Part shown: piece by piece, positions 32,714 through 41,186 of the stretch
Layout: every line of letters begins with the position of its first letter
How positions within the stretch are numbered: position 1 is the first letter of the stretch
Assembly (NCBI GenBank): GCA_963784895.1
Contig: CAWATM010000011.1
Coordinates: forward strand, 165,161-229,160
Reading direction: 5' to 3'
DNA length: 64,000 bases
Source: Gaiellasilicea sp963784895
GTDB lineage: Bacteria; Actinomycetota; Thermoleophilia; Gaiellales; Gaiellaceae
The notes under the pieces: generated by a model
Database searches by the model: none
Told to the model about the DNA's origin: nothing
The model's input: the letters and a program-made list of their open reading frames with translations, nothing else
Program-made: the position numbers and the translations under genes

Positions 32714-33756
32714 CCTTCCCGGAGCTCGGGGAGGAGGAGTTGGCGGAGGTCCGGGCTGTCTTCGAGTCGGGTGCCCTGACGATGGGCCCCAAGGTCGAGG
32801 AGCTCGAAAAGCTCGTCGCCGCCGCCTGCGGCGTCGAGCACGCTGTCGCCGTCTCGAACGGCACTGCCGCCCTGCACGTCGCTGTCGTCGCGCTCGGGAT
32901 CGGACCTGGCGACGAGGTGATCGTCCCTGCCTACACCTTCCCGGCGACCGCGAACGTCGTCCGGCTCGCCGGCGCGACGCCGGTGCTCGTCGATGTCGAT
33001 CCGGCCACCTTCAACCTCGACCTCGAGCACGTCTACGACGCGGTCACGCCGCGGACGAAGGCCGTGCTCGCCGTCCATCTCTTCGGCCGCCCGCTCGACT
33101 GGGAGGGGCTCCAGAGCGCGGTGCCGCCGGAGCTGCTGCTGCTCGAGGACGCGGCGGGGGCGCTCGGCGCGAAGTGGCGCGGGATGCCGTGTGGCGGGCT
33201 CGGCGCCGCCGGCTGTCTCTCCTTCCACCCGCGCAAGATCGTCACGACCGGCGAGGGCGGCGCCGTCACGACGAGGGATGCCGAGCTGGCGGCGTCAGTG
33301 CGGCGGCTGCGCCACCACGGCCTCGACGCGGCCGCTGACATCGTCGAGCCCTCGACGAACTATCGCCTCGCGGACATCCTCTGCGCGATCGGGATCCCGC
33401 AGCTGCGCCGGCTCGACGACCTGCTCGCCGAGCGGACGCGGATCGCGGAGGGCTACACCGAGCGGCTGCGCGACCTCGTCGACGTCCCCGGCGCGGACGA
33501 GGGCGACACGCACGGCTGGCAGGCGTACGTGATCCGGCTCGACCGGCGCCGCGAGGCGATGGAGACGCTGCGGGCAGAGGGGATCGAGGTGCAGATCGGG
33601 ACGTACGCCCTGCAGCACCTCTCCGCGTACAGCGCCCAAGGCCCGTTCCCGGGGGCCGACGCCGCCTTCGAGCGGGCGCTGGCACTGCCGCTCCACGCGC
33701 GGCTGACCGATGCCGACCTCGACCGCGTGGCCGAGGGGATCGCGCGCTTCGCTTGA
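32677..33756 (+). CDS. DegT/DnrJ/EryC1 sugar aminotransferase (1)
   Basis: 359 residues. A PLP-dependent enzyme that converts a keto nucleotide-sugar to an aminosugar with glutamate or glutamine. The N-terminus PVRLAFPELGEEELAEVRAVFESGALTMGPKVEELEKLV fits the family; the aldimine lysine is in FHPRKIVTTGEGG (about K187). The GTG at 32677, with GAGAAG upstream, is the only in-frame start before the conserved region, giving a 37-bp overlap with the SDR gene. The stop TGA is part of the TTGACA -35 box of the following tetR-type gene. Confidence 0.9.
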   Translation: MVSREGTEPVRLAFPELGEEELAEVRAVFESGALTMGPKVEELEKLVAAACGVEHAVAVSNGTAALHVAVVALGIGPGDEVIVPAYTFPATANVVRLAGATPVLVDVDPATFNLDLEHVYDAVTPRTKAVLAVHLFGRPLDWEGLQSAVPPELLLLEDAAGALGAKWRGMPCGGLGAAGCLSFHPRKIVTTGEGGAVTTRDAELAASVRRLRHHGLDAAADIVEPSTNYRLADILCAIGIPQLRRLDDLLAERTRIAEGYTERLRDLVDVPGADEGDTHGWQAYVIRLDRRREAMETLRAEGIEVQIGTYALQHLSAYSAQGPFPGADAAFERALALPLHARLTDADLDRVAEGIARFA

Positions 33757-33785
33757 CAAGCGGCCGTTGTAAGTGAATACTCACT
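33753..33785 (+). promoter_or_regulatory. Promoter and operator of the TetR gene
   Basis: TTGACA (33753-33758), a 17-bp spacer and AATACT (33776-33781) form a near-consensus promoter. AGTGAATACTCACT (33772-33785), a 12/14 palindrome, overlaps the -10 box and is a likely autorepression site. The ATG is 8 nt after the -10 hexamer, so the transcript is leaderless or nearly so. Confidence 0.65.
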
Positions 33786-33789
33786 ACCT

Positions 33790-34335
33790 ATGAGCACGAC
33801 GACGAGACAGACGGCCGAGGTTCGCCGTGAGGCGGTGCTCGAGGCCGCTGCGGCGGAGTTTGCCCGCAAGGGCCTCCACGGGGCCTCGACCGACGCGATC
33901 GCGAAGGGGGCAGGGATCTCGCAGCCGTACCTCTTCCGCCTCTTCGGGACGAAGAAAGGGCTCTACCTCGCCACGAGCCGGCTGAAGATGGAGCAGGTCT
34001 ACCAGGCGTTCGAGCAGGCTTCGCGCGGCAAGACGGGCGAGGAGGCGTTCGAGGCGATGGGCGACGCGTATCGGAGCCTGATCGAGGATCGCGAGCGGCT
34101 GCAGCTGATGCTGCAGTGCTTCGCGGCCGCCGACGACGACGAGATCCGGGAGGAGCTGCGCCGCGTCTGGCGCGACCTCGTCGAGCTGATCGAGCGGGTC
34201 AGCGGCGCCTCAGCCGAGGAGGTGAGCACGTTCTTCGCCAAGGGGATGCTGCTGAACGTCCTCGGCGCGATGCGGCTCTACGAGGATCCGACCCCGTGGG
34301 GCGACCGGCTGATCGCAGGCTGCCGGCCGGAGTAG
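33790..34335 (+). CDS. TetR family transcriptional repressor
   Basis: 181 residues. The N-terminal helix-turn-helix is standard (RREAVLEAAAAEFARKGLHGASTDAIAKGAGISQPYLFRLFGTKKGLYLA); the C-terminal half is an all-helical ligand/dimer domain. It sits directly upstream of an MFS drug exporter on the same strand, and similar palindromes precede both genes, so it most probably represses itself and the exporter until a drug binds. Confidence 0.92.
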   Translation: MSTTTRQTAEVRREAVLEAAAAEFARKGLHGASTDAIAKGAGISQPYLFRLFGTKKGLYLATSRLKMEQVYQAFEQASRGKTGEEAFEAMGDAYRSLIEDRERLQLMLQCFAAADDDEIREELRRVWRDLVELIERVSGASAEEVSTFFAKGMLLNVLGAMRLYEDPTPWGDRLIAGCRPE

Positions 34336-34360
34336 TCGTGTTTTTTTCACCTACGAAGAA

Positions 34361-34384
34361 AGTGATGACTTACTAAGGAAGGAG
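34361..34384 (+). promoter_or_regulatory. Operator-like palindrome and strong ribosome binding site before the MFS gene
   Basis: AGTGATGACTTACT (34361-34374) has the same half sites and spacing as the operator before the repressor gene (AGTGA-N4-TCACT). AAGGAAGGAG (34375-34384) is a strong Shine-Dalgarno sequence 7 nt before ATG 34392, unlike the leaderless starts elsewhere in the window. Confidence 0.6.
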
Positions 34385-34391
34385 TTGACGG

Positions 34392-35789
34392 ATGCAGGCT
34401 ACGACGAAGACCACCTGGACGTTCGTGATCACCTCGATCGCGCTGTTCATGGTCGTGCTCGACAACCTCGTCGTCTCGACGGCGCTGCCGGTGATCCGTA
34501 CCGACCTCGATGCGACGATCGAAGAGCTCGAGTGGACCGTGAATGCGTACACGCTCACGTTCGCCGTCTTCCTCCTCACGGGCGCCGCGCTCGGTGACCG
34601 GTTCGGGCGCCGCCGCATGTTCATCTTCGGGCTCGGCCTCTTCACAGCCGCGTCCGCGGCCGCGGCTCTCGCGCCCTCGATGGAGGCGCTGATCGCGGCG
34701 CGGGCCGTCCAGGGGATCGGCGGTGCGATCGTCACCCCGCTGACGCTGACGCTCCTCTCGGCCGCGTTTCCGTCCGAGAAGCGCGGTGTCGCGCTCGGCG
34801 CCTGGTCCGGGATCGCCGGCCTCGCGGTCGCGGCCGGCCCGCTCGTCGGCGGCGCCGTCGTCGACGGGATCGCGTGGCAGTGGATCTTCTGGCTCAACGT
34901 CCCGATCGGACTCGCAGTGCTGCCGCTGGCACGCCTGCTGACCGAGAGCCACGGCCCGGACACCGCGCTCGACCTGCCCGGGCTCGGGCTCGCGAGCGGC
35001 GGCCTGCTCGGCCTCGTCTGGGGGCTCGTGCACGGCAACTCCGACGGCTGGAGCAGCCCGCAGATCGTCGCCTCGCTGGCGGCGGGCGTCGTGCTGCTGG
35101 CGGCGTTCGTCGCCTGGGAGGCGCGCGCGAAGCAGCCGATGCTGCCGCTCCGCTTCTTCAAGAGCAGGGCGTTCTCGGCTGCGAACGGCGCCTCGCTCGC
35201 GATGTACTTCGGCATGTTCGGCTCCGTCTTCCTGCTCTCGCAGTTCTTCCAGACCGCACAGGGCTACTCGCCCTTCGAGGCCGGCCTGCGGGTGCTGCCG
35301 TGGACGGCGATGCCGATGATCGTCGCGCCGATCGCCGGGGCGCTCTCCGACCGGATCGGCGGCCGGCCGTTCCTCGCCGGCGGCCTCGCGCTGCAGGCGA
35401 TCGGGCTGGCGTGGATCGCTGCCGTCTCCTCCGCCGACGTCCCCTACTCGCAGCTCGTGGGCCCGTTCATCCTCTCCGGGATCGGGATGGGCATGTTCTT
35501 CGCGCCGGTTGCGAACATCGTCCTCAGCGCCGTCGGCGTGCGGGACGAGGGCAAGGCCTCCGGCGCCTCGAACGCGATCCGCGAGGTCGGCGGCGTCTTC
35601 GGCGTCGCCGTGCTGGCGTCGATCTTCGCCCGCACGGGCGGCTACGAGTCGCCCGCTGTCTTCACCGAGGGGCTCGTCGCCGCGACCTGGGTCGGCGCCG
35701 CCGTCGTCGGCGTCGGCGCTCTGGTCGCGCTCGCCGTCCCAGGCAAGCAGCGGGCCGAGGCGCCCGTCGCCGCGCTCGAGTCCGCGTAG
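34392..35789 (+). CDS. MFS drug efflux transporter, DHA2 (EmrB/QacA) type
   Basis: 465 residues with about 14 hydrophobic helices. DHA2 signatures are LDNLVVSTALPVIRTDL in helix 1, EWTVNAYTLTFAVFLLTGAAL, the loop GDRFGRRRMF (MFS motif A) and GPLVGGAVVDGIAWQWIFWLNVPIG (antiporter motif C region). It exports hydrophobic compounds in exchange for protons. It is probably controlled by the adjacent TetR repressor through the operator-like palindrome at 34361. Confidence 0.93.
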   Translation: MQATTKTTWTFVITSIALFMVVLDNLVVSTALPVIRTDLDATIEELEWTVNAYTLTFAVFLLTGAALGDRFGRRRMFIFGLGLFTAASAAAALAPSMEALIAARAVQGIGGAIVTPLTLTLLSAAFPSEKRGVALGAWSGIAGLAVAAGPLVGGAVVDGIAWQWIFWLNVPIGLAVLPLARLLTESHGPDTALDLPGLGLASGGLLGLVWGLVHGNSDGWSSPQIVASLAAGVVLLAAFVAWEARAKQPMLPLRFFKSRAFSAANGASLAMYFGMFGSVFLLSQFFQTAQGYSPFEAGLRVLPWTAMPMIVAPIAGALSDRIGGRPFLAGGLALQAIGLAWIAAVSSADVPYSQLVGPFILSGIGMGMFFAPVANIVLSAVGVRDEGKASGASNAIREVGGVFGVAVLASIFARTGGYESPAVFTEGLVAATWVGAAVVGVGALVALAVPGKQRAEAPVAALESA

Positions 35790-35804
35790 CTCTGCCGAGA
35801 ACGG

Positions 35805-35835
35805 ACGTGTCCCAGGGACTGTCCCTGGGACACGT
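35805..35835. repeat. 31-bp perfect palindrome between convergent genes
   Basis: Arms ACGTGTCCCAGGGAC (35805-35819) and GTCCCTGGGACACGT (35821-35835) are perfect 15-bp inverted repeats around one central T. It lies between the MFS stop and the convergent DUF402 stop. No T-run follows on either strand, so it is not a classical terminator; it looks like a dispersed palindromic element, although only one copy was seen in the window. Confidence 0.8.
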
Positions 35836-35852
35836 CTCGTTCCGACCTCCGC

Positions 35853-36401
35853 TCAGACGCGGTCCCAGCCGTCGGGCAGCTGCGGGACCGGCCAGTCGGG
35901 ACGGGGCCGCCAGTCCTCCCAGCCCGTGGGGAAGGGCCACTCCTCGAGCACCAGCGCAGCTTCGGCGCGCACCGCGTCCGGATCGAGCAGCCCGGCGGCG
36001 GCCGCCTGCTCGAGCTCGTCCTCGTCCTTCCAGACGTAGCTGCCGTCGGGGCGGACAATCAGGTCGAGCTTCTCGTCGAAGGTGTCGAAGCCGACCGCCG
36101 TACGGCGCAGCGGCTGCTCGAAGTTGACGTACCAGTGATCGACCTGCCAGTCGTCGGCCCAGAAGACGTAGACCGAGTGCGCCCGGCCCGGCCGGGCGAT
36201 GCAGATCTGGTCGCGGCTCGGCGCCGCGTCGACGAGCTCCCAGTCGTCGCCGGGGATCCGCAGGCCGCCGCCCGGAATCTTCGCCGGAGCGCCCGCGGGC
36301 ATCCAGAGGGCGATCGTCTCGTCCGTCTCCTCGACGATCCGGCACGCCTGCGCGCGCCAGACCCGCCCGCGATGCACGTCGCGCCAGACGGCGTTGCTCA
36401 C
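35853..36401 (-). CDS. DUF402 family protein (1)
   Basis: 182 residues of the DUF402 (FomD-like) family. Diagnostic parts are WYVNFEQPLRRTAVGFDTFDEKLDLIV and YVWKDEDELEQAAAAG, with the Asp/Lys/Glu residues that bind nucleotide and metal in FomD. Members hydrolyse nucleotide conjugates or nucleoside di/triphosphates. The GTG at 36401 overlaps the stop of the second DUF402 gene (GTGA). Confidence 0.85.
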   Translation of the reverse strand: MSNAVWRDVHRGRVWRAQACRIVEETDETIALWMPAGAPAKIPGGGLRIPGDDWELVDAAPSRDQICIARPGRAHSVYVFWADDWQVDHWYVNFEQPLRRTAVGFDTFDEKLDLIVRPDGSYVWKDEDELEQAAAAGLLDPDAVRAEAALVLEEWPFPTGWEDWRPRPDWPVPQLPDGWDRV

Positions 36402-37003
36402 GCAGCGTGCTCCCAGCCCTCGACGATCTCCGGCACCGGCCACGCCGGGTCGGGCTCCCACACCGCCCAGTCCTCGCTCCACCAGCGGCGCCCCGCCTCG
36501 AGCTCGGCGGCGACGCGCGTACCCTCGGCACGGATTGCCGCGACCTCCTCCGGCGTCCAGCGGCCCCGCTCGACCCACGACTCCATCTGCTCGTCGTCCT
36601 TCCAGCGCCACGCTCCGTCCGGCTCGACGACGATGTCGAGCTCGAGATCCTGCGTGTCGAAGCCGATCGAGCTGCGGCGGAACGGCTCTTGGATGTTCAC
36701 GTACCAGCTCGCGAGCTCGCGGCGCGGACCCGCCCAGAACACCCAGACCGCGTGCATCTCGCCCGGCCGCTGCAGCTGGAGGACGCCGTGCCCGCTCCAC
36801 GAGTCCTTGCCGCTCCACGGGTGCGGGGCGCCGAAGAAGTCCTCCGGCGGAAACCGGAGCGGGGCGCCGCCTGGCATGTAGAGGGCGAGCAGGTCATCCG
36901 TGTCCGCGACGACGACGCCGCCCCAGCCGACGACCGGCCGTCCTCGCCAGACGTCGCGGCGGACGATCGGCTCGCCGGGCCGGCGGTACGCTCCTCTCCC
37001 CAT
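36398..37003 (-). CDS. DUF402 family protein (2)
   Basis: 201 residues; a paralogue of its downstream neighbour with the same core, WYVNIQEPFRRSSIGFDTQDLELDIVV and WRWKDDEQMESWVERG. The start is taken as ATG 37003, which forms a CATG with the divergent glycosyltransferase ATG at 37002; a longer form from 37033 would run into that gene. A tandem pair in one operon suggests two related substrates or a heterodimer. Confidence 0.82.
   Translation of the reverse strand: MGRGAYRRPGEPIVRRDVWRGRPVVGWGGVVVADTDDLLALYMPGGAPLRFPPEDFFGAPHPWSGKDSWSGHGVLQLQRPGEMHAVWVFWAGPRRELASWYVNIQEPFRRSSIGFDTQDLELDIVVEPDGAWRWKDDEQMESWVERGRWTPEEVAAIRAEGTRVAAELEAGRRWWSEDWAVWEPDPAWPVPEIVEGWEHAA
36987..36992 (+). promoter_or_regulatory. 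-10 hexamer of the GT2-SDR-ATP-grasp operon (leaderless)
   Basis: TACGCT, 9 nt before ATG 37002. It lies inside the coding start of DUF402 (2). Confidence 0.42.
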
Positions 37004-37917
37004 GGCTGATCCTGCGCTCTCCGTGGTCGTCACGCTCCTGAACGAGCAGGGCTCGGTCGAGGAGCTCTACCGGCGCACCGTAACGGCACTCGACGGCAAG
37101 CCGTTCGAGCTGATCCTCGTGGACGACGGCTCGATCGACGAGACGTGGGCTGCGGTGGAGAGCCTGCACGCCGCCGACCCGCGCGTGCGCGCCGTTCGCT
37201 TCAAGCGCAACTTCGGCCAGCACCCCGCCATGCACGCCGGCCTCGCCCGCGCCCGCGGCGCGATCGTCGTGACGATGGACGGCGACCTCCAGAACGAGCC
37301 GGAGGACATCCCGCGCCTCGTCGCCGCGGTCGAGGCGGGGGCCGATGTCGCCAGCGGCCGCCGTGTGGCGCGCAAGGACTCGTGGGGCCGGACGCTGCCC
37401 TCGCGGCTGATCAACGGCATGCTCCGCCGCTTCACCGGCGTCGCCATCTCCGACTTCGGCTGCGCCTTCAACGCCTACCGCCGCAGCGTCGTCGAGCCGG
37501 TGCTGCCCGCGATCGGGAAGCAGAAGTTCACGAAGGCGCTCGTCCTCTCGGGCGGCGCCTCGGTCGTCGAGGTCGACGTCGCCCACGCCGCCCGCGCCGG
37601 CCGCTCGAGCTACTCCCCGCTGCGGCTCCTCCGGCTCGCCCTCCATGTCCTCGCCGGCTTCTGGCCCCAGCCGATCCAGTGGATCGGGATCGCGCTCGGC
37701 GTCACCTGCACCCTGCTCGCGACCGCGCTCGGCATCTACGGAGTCTGGTTCTGGATCGACCGCTCCAACTTCCCCGGCCCCTTGCTCGGCGGCGTCGCCG
37801 TCCTCTTCGTGCTCGGGATCCAAGGCTTCATCCTCGCGCTGGTGGGGGAATACCTAGGCAGAATCCAGCGCGAGGTCGAAGGGCGGCCTCTCTACTCGAT
37901 CTTCGGAGGAACTGTGA
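37002..37917 (+). CDS. Glycosyltransferase family 2, GtrB/ArnC/DPM1-like (frame runs into the next gene)
   Basis: About 304 residues. The GT2 core is LSVVVTLLNEQGSVEELYRR, the donor site LVDDGSIDETW, the metal-binding DGDLQNEPEDIP, and QKFTKALVLSGG; two C-terminal helices (IGIALGVTCTLLATALGIYGVWFWI and LLGGVAVLFVLGIQGFILALVGEY) anchor it, as in polyprenyl-phosphate sugar transferases. In the sequence as given, no stop separates it from the SDR. Removing one base near 37902 makes it end ...RPLYSISEEL at a TGA inside GTGA, the usual coupling in this genome, so the fusion is probably an indel artefact. Confidence 0.85.
37905..37910 (+). promoter_or_regulatory. Internal ribosome binding site for the dehydratase
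   Basis: GGAGGA, 3 nt before GTG 37914. It shows that the SDR has its own translation start even though the upstream frame is open through it. Confidence 0.6.
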
Positions 37918-38906
37918 GCAAGCGTGTGTTGGTGACCGGCGGAGCCGGCTTCATCTCGTCGAACTTCATCCGCCACCTGCTGGCGCACACAGACCACGAG
38001 GTCGTCTCGCTCGACGCCCTCACCTACGCGGGGAACCTCGAGAACCTCGCCGACGTGATCAGCCACGAGCGGCTCTCCTTCGTGCACGGCGACATCCGCG
38101 ACCCCGAGCTGGTCGAGAAGCTCGTCTGCGAAGTCGACGTGATCGTCAACGCGGCGGCCGAGTCGCACGTGGAGAAGTCGATCGAGGAAGGTGCGTCCGA
38201 GTTCGTGACGACGAACGTCGAGGGGACGCAGATCCTGCTCGACGCGGTCCGCCGGACGCCGGTGGAGCGCTTCATCCTCATCTCCTCGAGCGAGGTGTAC
38301 GGCACGGCCGAGTACGCGCCGATGGACGAGGAGCATCCGCTGAACCCGCGCTCGCCCTACGCGGCGACCAAGGCGGGCGGCGACCGGCTCGCCTACTCGT
38401 ACTTCGTCACCTACGGCCTCCCGATCGTGATCGTGCGCCCGTTCAACAACTACGGGCCGCGCCAGCATCCGGAGAAGGTGATCCCGCGCTTCATCACCCA
38501 GGCGCTCTCGGGCGCGCCGCTGACGATCCACGGCGACGGCCACGCCTCGCGCGACTGGCTCTACGTCGACGACGACGCCGAGGCGATCGAGGCGATCATC
38601 GCCGCAGACATCGATGGGCTCGCGGGCGAGGTCGTCAACGTCGCGACCGGGATCGACATCTCCGTTCGGGACGTGGCCGACTCAGTCCTGACCGCCGTGG
38701 GCGCGGAGGCCGACGTCGTCTTCGTCGAGGAGCGGCTCGGCCAGGTCGACCGGCACATCGGGTCGACGGACAAGCTCGAGCGGCTGACGGGTTGGCGCGC
38801 GCGGACGAGCTTCGAACAGGGCCTGGAACGGACGGTCGAGTGGTACCGCGAGAACGAGGTGTGGTGGCGGGCTCTGACCGCGCGCGACAGCGTCTCCTCG
38901 TCCTAG
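37914..38906 (+). CDS. dTDP-glucose 4,6-dehydratase-like SDR
   Basis: 330 residues, normal length for this family. The NAD site is VTGGAGFISSNFIRHLL; LDALTYAGNLENLAD is the classical dTDP-glucose 4,6-dehydratase segment; then AAESHVEKSIEEGASEFVTTNVEGTQ, the S/T of ISSSEVYGTAEY and Y-x-x-x-K in SPYAATKAGGDRLAYSY. The canonical catalytic Asp-Glu after the Thr is not at its usual place, so UDP-sugar 4,6-dehydration or decarboxylation is possible. It starts at GTG 37914 with GGAGGA upstream; the ATP-grasp overlaps its end. Confidence 0.87.
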   Translation: MSKRVLVTGGAGFISSNFIRHLLAHTDHEVVSLDALTYAGNLENLADVISHERLSFVHGDIRDPELVEKLVCEVDVIVNAAAESHVEKSIEEGASEFVTTNVEGTQILLDAVRRTPVERFILISSSEVYGTAEYAPMDEEHPLNPRSPYAATKAGGDRLAYSYFVTYGLPIVIVRPFNNYGPRQHPEKVIPRFITQALSGAPLTIHGDGHASRDWLYVDDDAEAIEAIIAADIDGLAGEVVNVATGIDISVRDVADSVLTAVGAEADVVFVEERLGQVDRHIGSTDKLERLTGWRARTSFEQGLERTVEWYRENEVWWRALTARDSVSSS

Positions 38907-40030
38907 GCGCGGGGCCGGCACAGGTCGGGCTGCTCCGCGCGGCACGCGACCGCGGCCTCTTCGTGATCGCAGTCGACCGCGACCCGGCTGCGCCCGGCTT
39001 CGCGTACGCGGACAAACGAGCACTCGTCTCGAGCGAGGACGAGCCGGACGTCGACCGGCTCGCGCGGGCCGAGCGGGTGGACGGGATCGTCTCGCCCGGC
39101 GCCGACTGGCCGGTCGGGATCGCGGCCCGCGTCGCCGAGCGACTCGCCCTGCCGCACCCGATCGACTCGGCGACGGCGGCGCTCGCGACGACGAAGTCGC
39201 GGCAGCGCGACCGCTTCGCCGCGGCCGGCGTCCCGCAACCGCGCCTGCTCGAGGAGCCACGCGCCCCCTGCGTCGTCAAGGCGCCCGATCGCCAGGGTCA
39301 GCGCGGGCTGACCTTCGTCCGCACCGAGGACGAGATCGCCGGTGCGATCGAGGCCGCGCTGGCCGCGTCGAGGAACGGCGCCTACATCGTCGAGGAGTAC
39401 GTGGACGGCCCCGAGGTGACGGTGAACGCCGTCTCCGTCGACGGCGTCTACCACCCGCTGCTCGTCACCGACCGGCTCACGGCCGAACCGCCCGCGTTCG
39501 GGGTCGCGCTGGCGCACGTCTGGCCTTGTGTTTCCGAGTCACAGGCTCTGCTCGCCGCTGCGGGCGCCGCGGCCGACGCACTCGGGATCGAGAATGGGCC
39601 GACCTACACGCAGATCCGGGTCGGCCCAGACGGCCCGAAAGTGGTCGAGCTCGCGGCTCGCCTGGGGGGCGGGCACGACGCCGAGCTCGTCGAGGCAGTG
39701 ACGGGTGTGCCCCTGAACGACCTCGCCCTCGACTTCGCCCTTGGCGAGGAGGCTTCTGTTTCAGACCCACAAGCGCGCGTCGGCGGCGGCTGCGTCGTCT
39801 TCCTCGTTCCGCCGCAGGGCCGGCTGCTCGCGGTCGAAGGGATCGAGGCTGCGGCCGCCAGCCCTGGCGTGGTCGACGTGCGCATCCACCGCGAGCCCGG
39901 GCACGTCTTCGGGCCGCTCCGGCGTGGGCGCGACCGGGCCGGGGCGGTGATCGCCGTCGGCGACAGCCGCGAGCAGGCGCTCGAGCGCGCTCGCGCCGCC
40001 GCCGACGCAATACGCTTCTCCGTCGAATGA
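38864..40030 (+). CDS. ATP-grasp ligase (3)
   Basis: 388 residues. The N-terminal Rossmann-like domain is RLLVLGAGPAQVGLLRAARDRGLFVIAVDRDP; ATP-grasp parts are APCVVKAPDRQGQRGLTFV, YIVEEYVDGPEVTVNAVSV and PKVVELAARLGGGHDAELVEAVTG. The layout matches ATP-grasp (2) at 29659, suggesting a related reaction. The GTG at 38864 (or 38861) lies 43-46 bp inside the SDR end. It sits between a nucleotide-sugar dehydratase and an aminotransferase, so adding an amino-acid or carboxylic acid to an aminosugar is plausible but unproved. Confidence 0.85.
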   Translation: MAGSDRARQRLLVLGAGPAQVGLLRAARDRGLFVIAVDRDPAAPGFAYADKRALVSSEDEPDVDRLARAERVDGIVSPGADWPVGIAARVAERLALPHPIDSATAALATTKSRQRDRFAAAGVPQPRLLEEPRAPCVVKAPDRQGQRGLTFVRTEDEIAGAIEAALAASRNGAYIVEEYVDGPEVTVNAVSVDGVYHPLLVTDRLTAEPPAFGVALAHVWPCVSESQALLAAAGAAADALGIENGPTYTQIRVGPDGPKVVELAARLGGGHDAELVEAVTGVPLNDLALDFALGEEASVSDPQARVGGGCVVFLVPPQGRLLAVEGIEAAAASPGVVDVRIHREPGHVFGPLRRGRDRAGAVIAVGDSREQALERARAAADAIRFSVE

Positions 40031-41143
40031 CGCGCGAGACACCAGCTGGGCTTCCAGCCACCGGCGATCGGCGAGGAGGAGATCGAGGCCGTTGCCGAGA
40101 CGCTCCGCTCCGGCTGGCTCACGACCGGGCCGAAGGCGGCATTGCTCGAGGAGCGGATGGCCGAGTACCTGGAGGCGAAGCACGTGCTCGCGGTCGCGTC
40201 CGGCACCGCGGCGATGCAGCTCGCGCTCGTTGCGCTCGGGGTCGAGCCCGGCGACGAGGTGATCACGACGCCGATCACCTGGCCGGCGACCGCGAACGTG
40301 ATCGTCCACACCGGTGCGACGCCGGTCTTCGTCGACGTCCGGGCGGGCGACCTCAACATCGACCCGGATGCCGTCGCCGCAGCCGTGACCGAGCGGACGA
40401 AGGCGATCATGCCCGTCCACCTCGCGGGACAGCCGGCCGACCTCGATCCGATCTGGGCGCTCGGGCTGCCGGTGATCGAGGATGCCGCGCACGCGGCCGA
40501 GAGCGCGTACCGGGGCCGCAAGCTCGGTGGGCTCTCCGAGGCGACCTGCTTCAGCCTCTACGCGACGAAGAACATCGCCGCCGGCGAGGGTGGGCTCGTC
40601 GCGACGAGCTCGGACGAGGTCGCCGACGCGATCCGGAACCTGCGCCTGATGCGGCGCGGCGACGGCTCGCTCTACGACCTCACCGTCCCCGGCTACAAGG
40701 CGAACCTCTCCGACGTGCTCGCCGCGATCGCGCTCGTCCAGCTCGACAAGCTCCCGGAGCACACCGCGGCGCGCGAGCGCCAGTTCGCGCTCTACGACGA
40801 GGGTCTCGCCGAACTGGACGGAATCGAGCCGCTCGAGCGCGACCCGCGCGACACCCATGCGCTGCACCTCTACGTCGTCCGGATCGACGCCGAGCGTTTC
40901 GGGCGCACGCGCGACGAAGTGCAGCGCGCGCTGACGGCCGAGCGGATCTCGACCTCGATCCACTTCCTGCCCGTGCACAGGCTCACCTGGTACCGCGAGC
41001 GGTTCCCCGAGCAGCCGCCGCTGCCGGTCGCCGAGCGGGCGGGCGACGAGATTCTCTCGCTGCCCCTCTCGCCCGCCCACTCCGACGAGGACATCGCGGA
41101 CGTGATCGAGGCGCTCGGGCGCATCCACGGGTCTCTGACGTAA
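40027..41143 (+). CDS. DegT/DnrJ/EryC1 sugar aminotransferase (2), frameshifted near its start
   Basis: About 371 residues after repair. The body is a full PLP aminotransferase: GDEVITTPITWPATANVIVHTG, VIEDAAHAAESAYRGRKLGG and the aldimine Lys in LYATKNIAAGEGG. The natural start is ATG 40027 in ATGA with the ATP-grasp stop, but the conserved N-terminus LGFQPPAIGEEEIEAVAETL is one frame away; deleting one base at 40042-40045 joins them as MTRETPLGFQPPAIGEEE. Unrepaired, the first in-frame start is TTG 40142, lacking about 35 conserved residues. It probably makes a second aminosugar. Confidence 0.85.
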
Positions 41144-41186
41144 TGGCCCCGTCGGCTCCGGGCAGCATTGCGTCAGAGGCCCGCTC

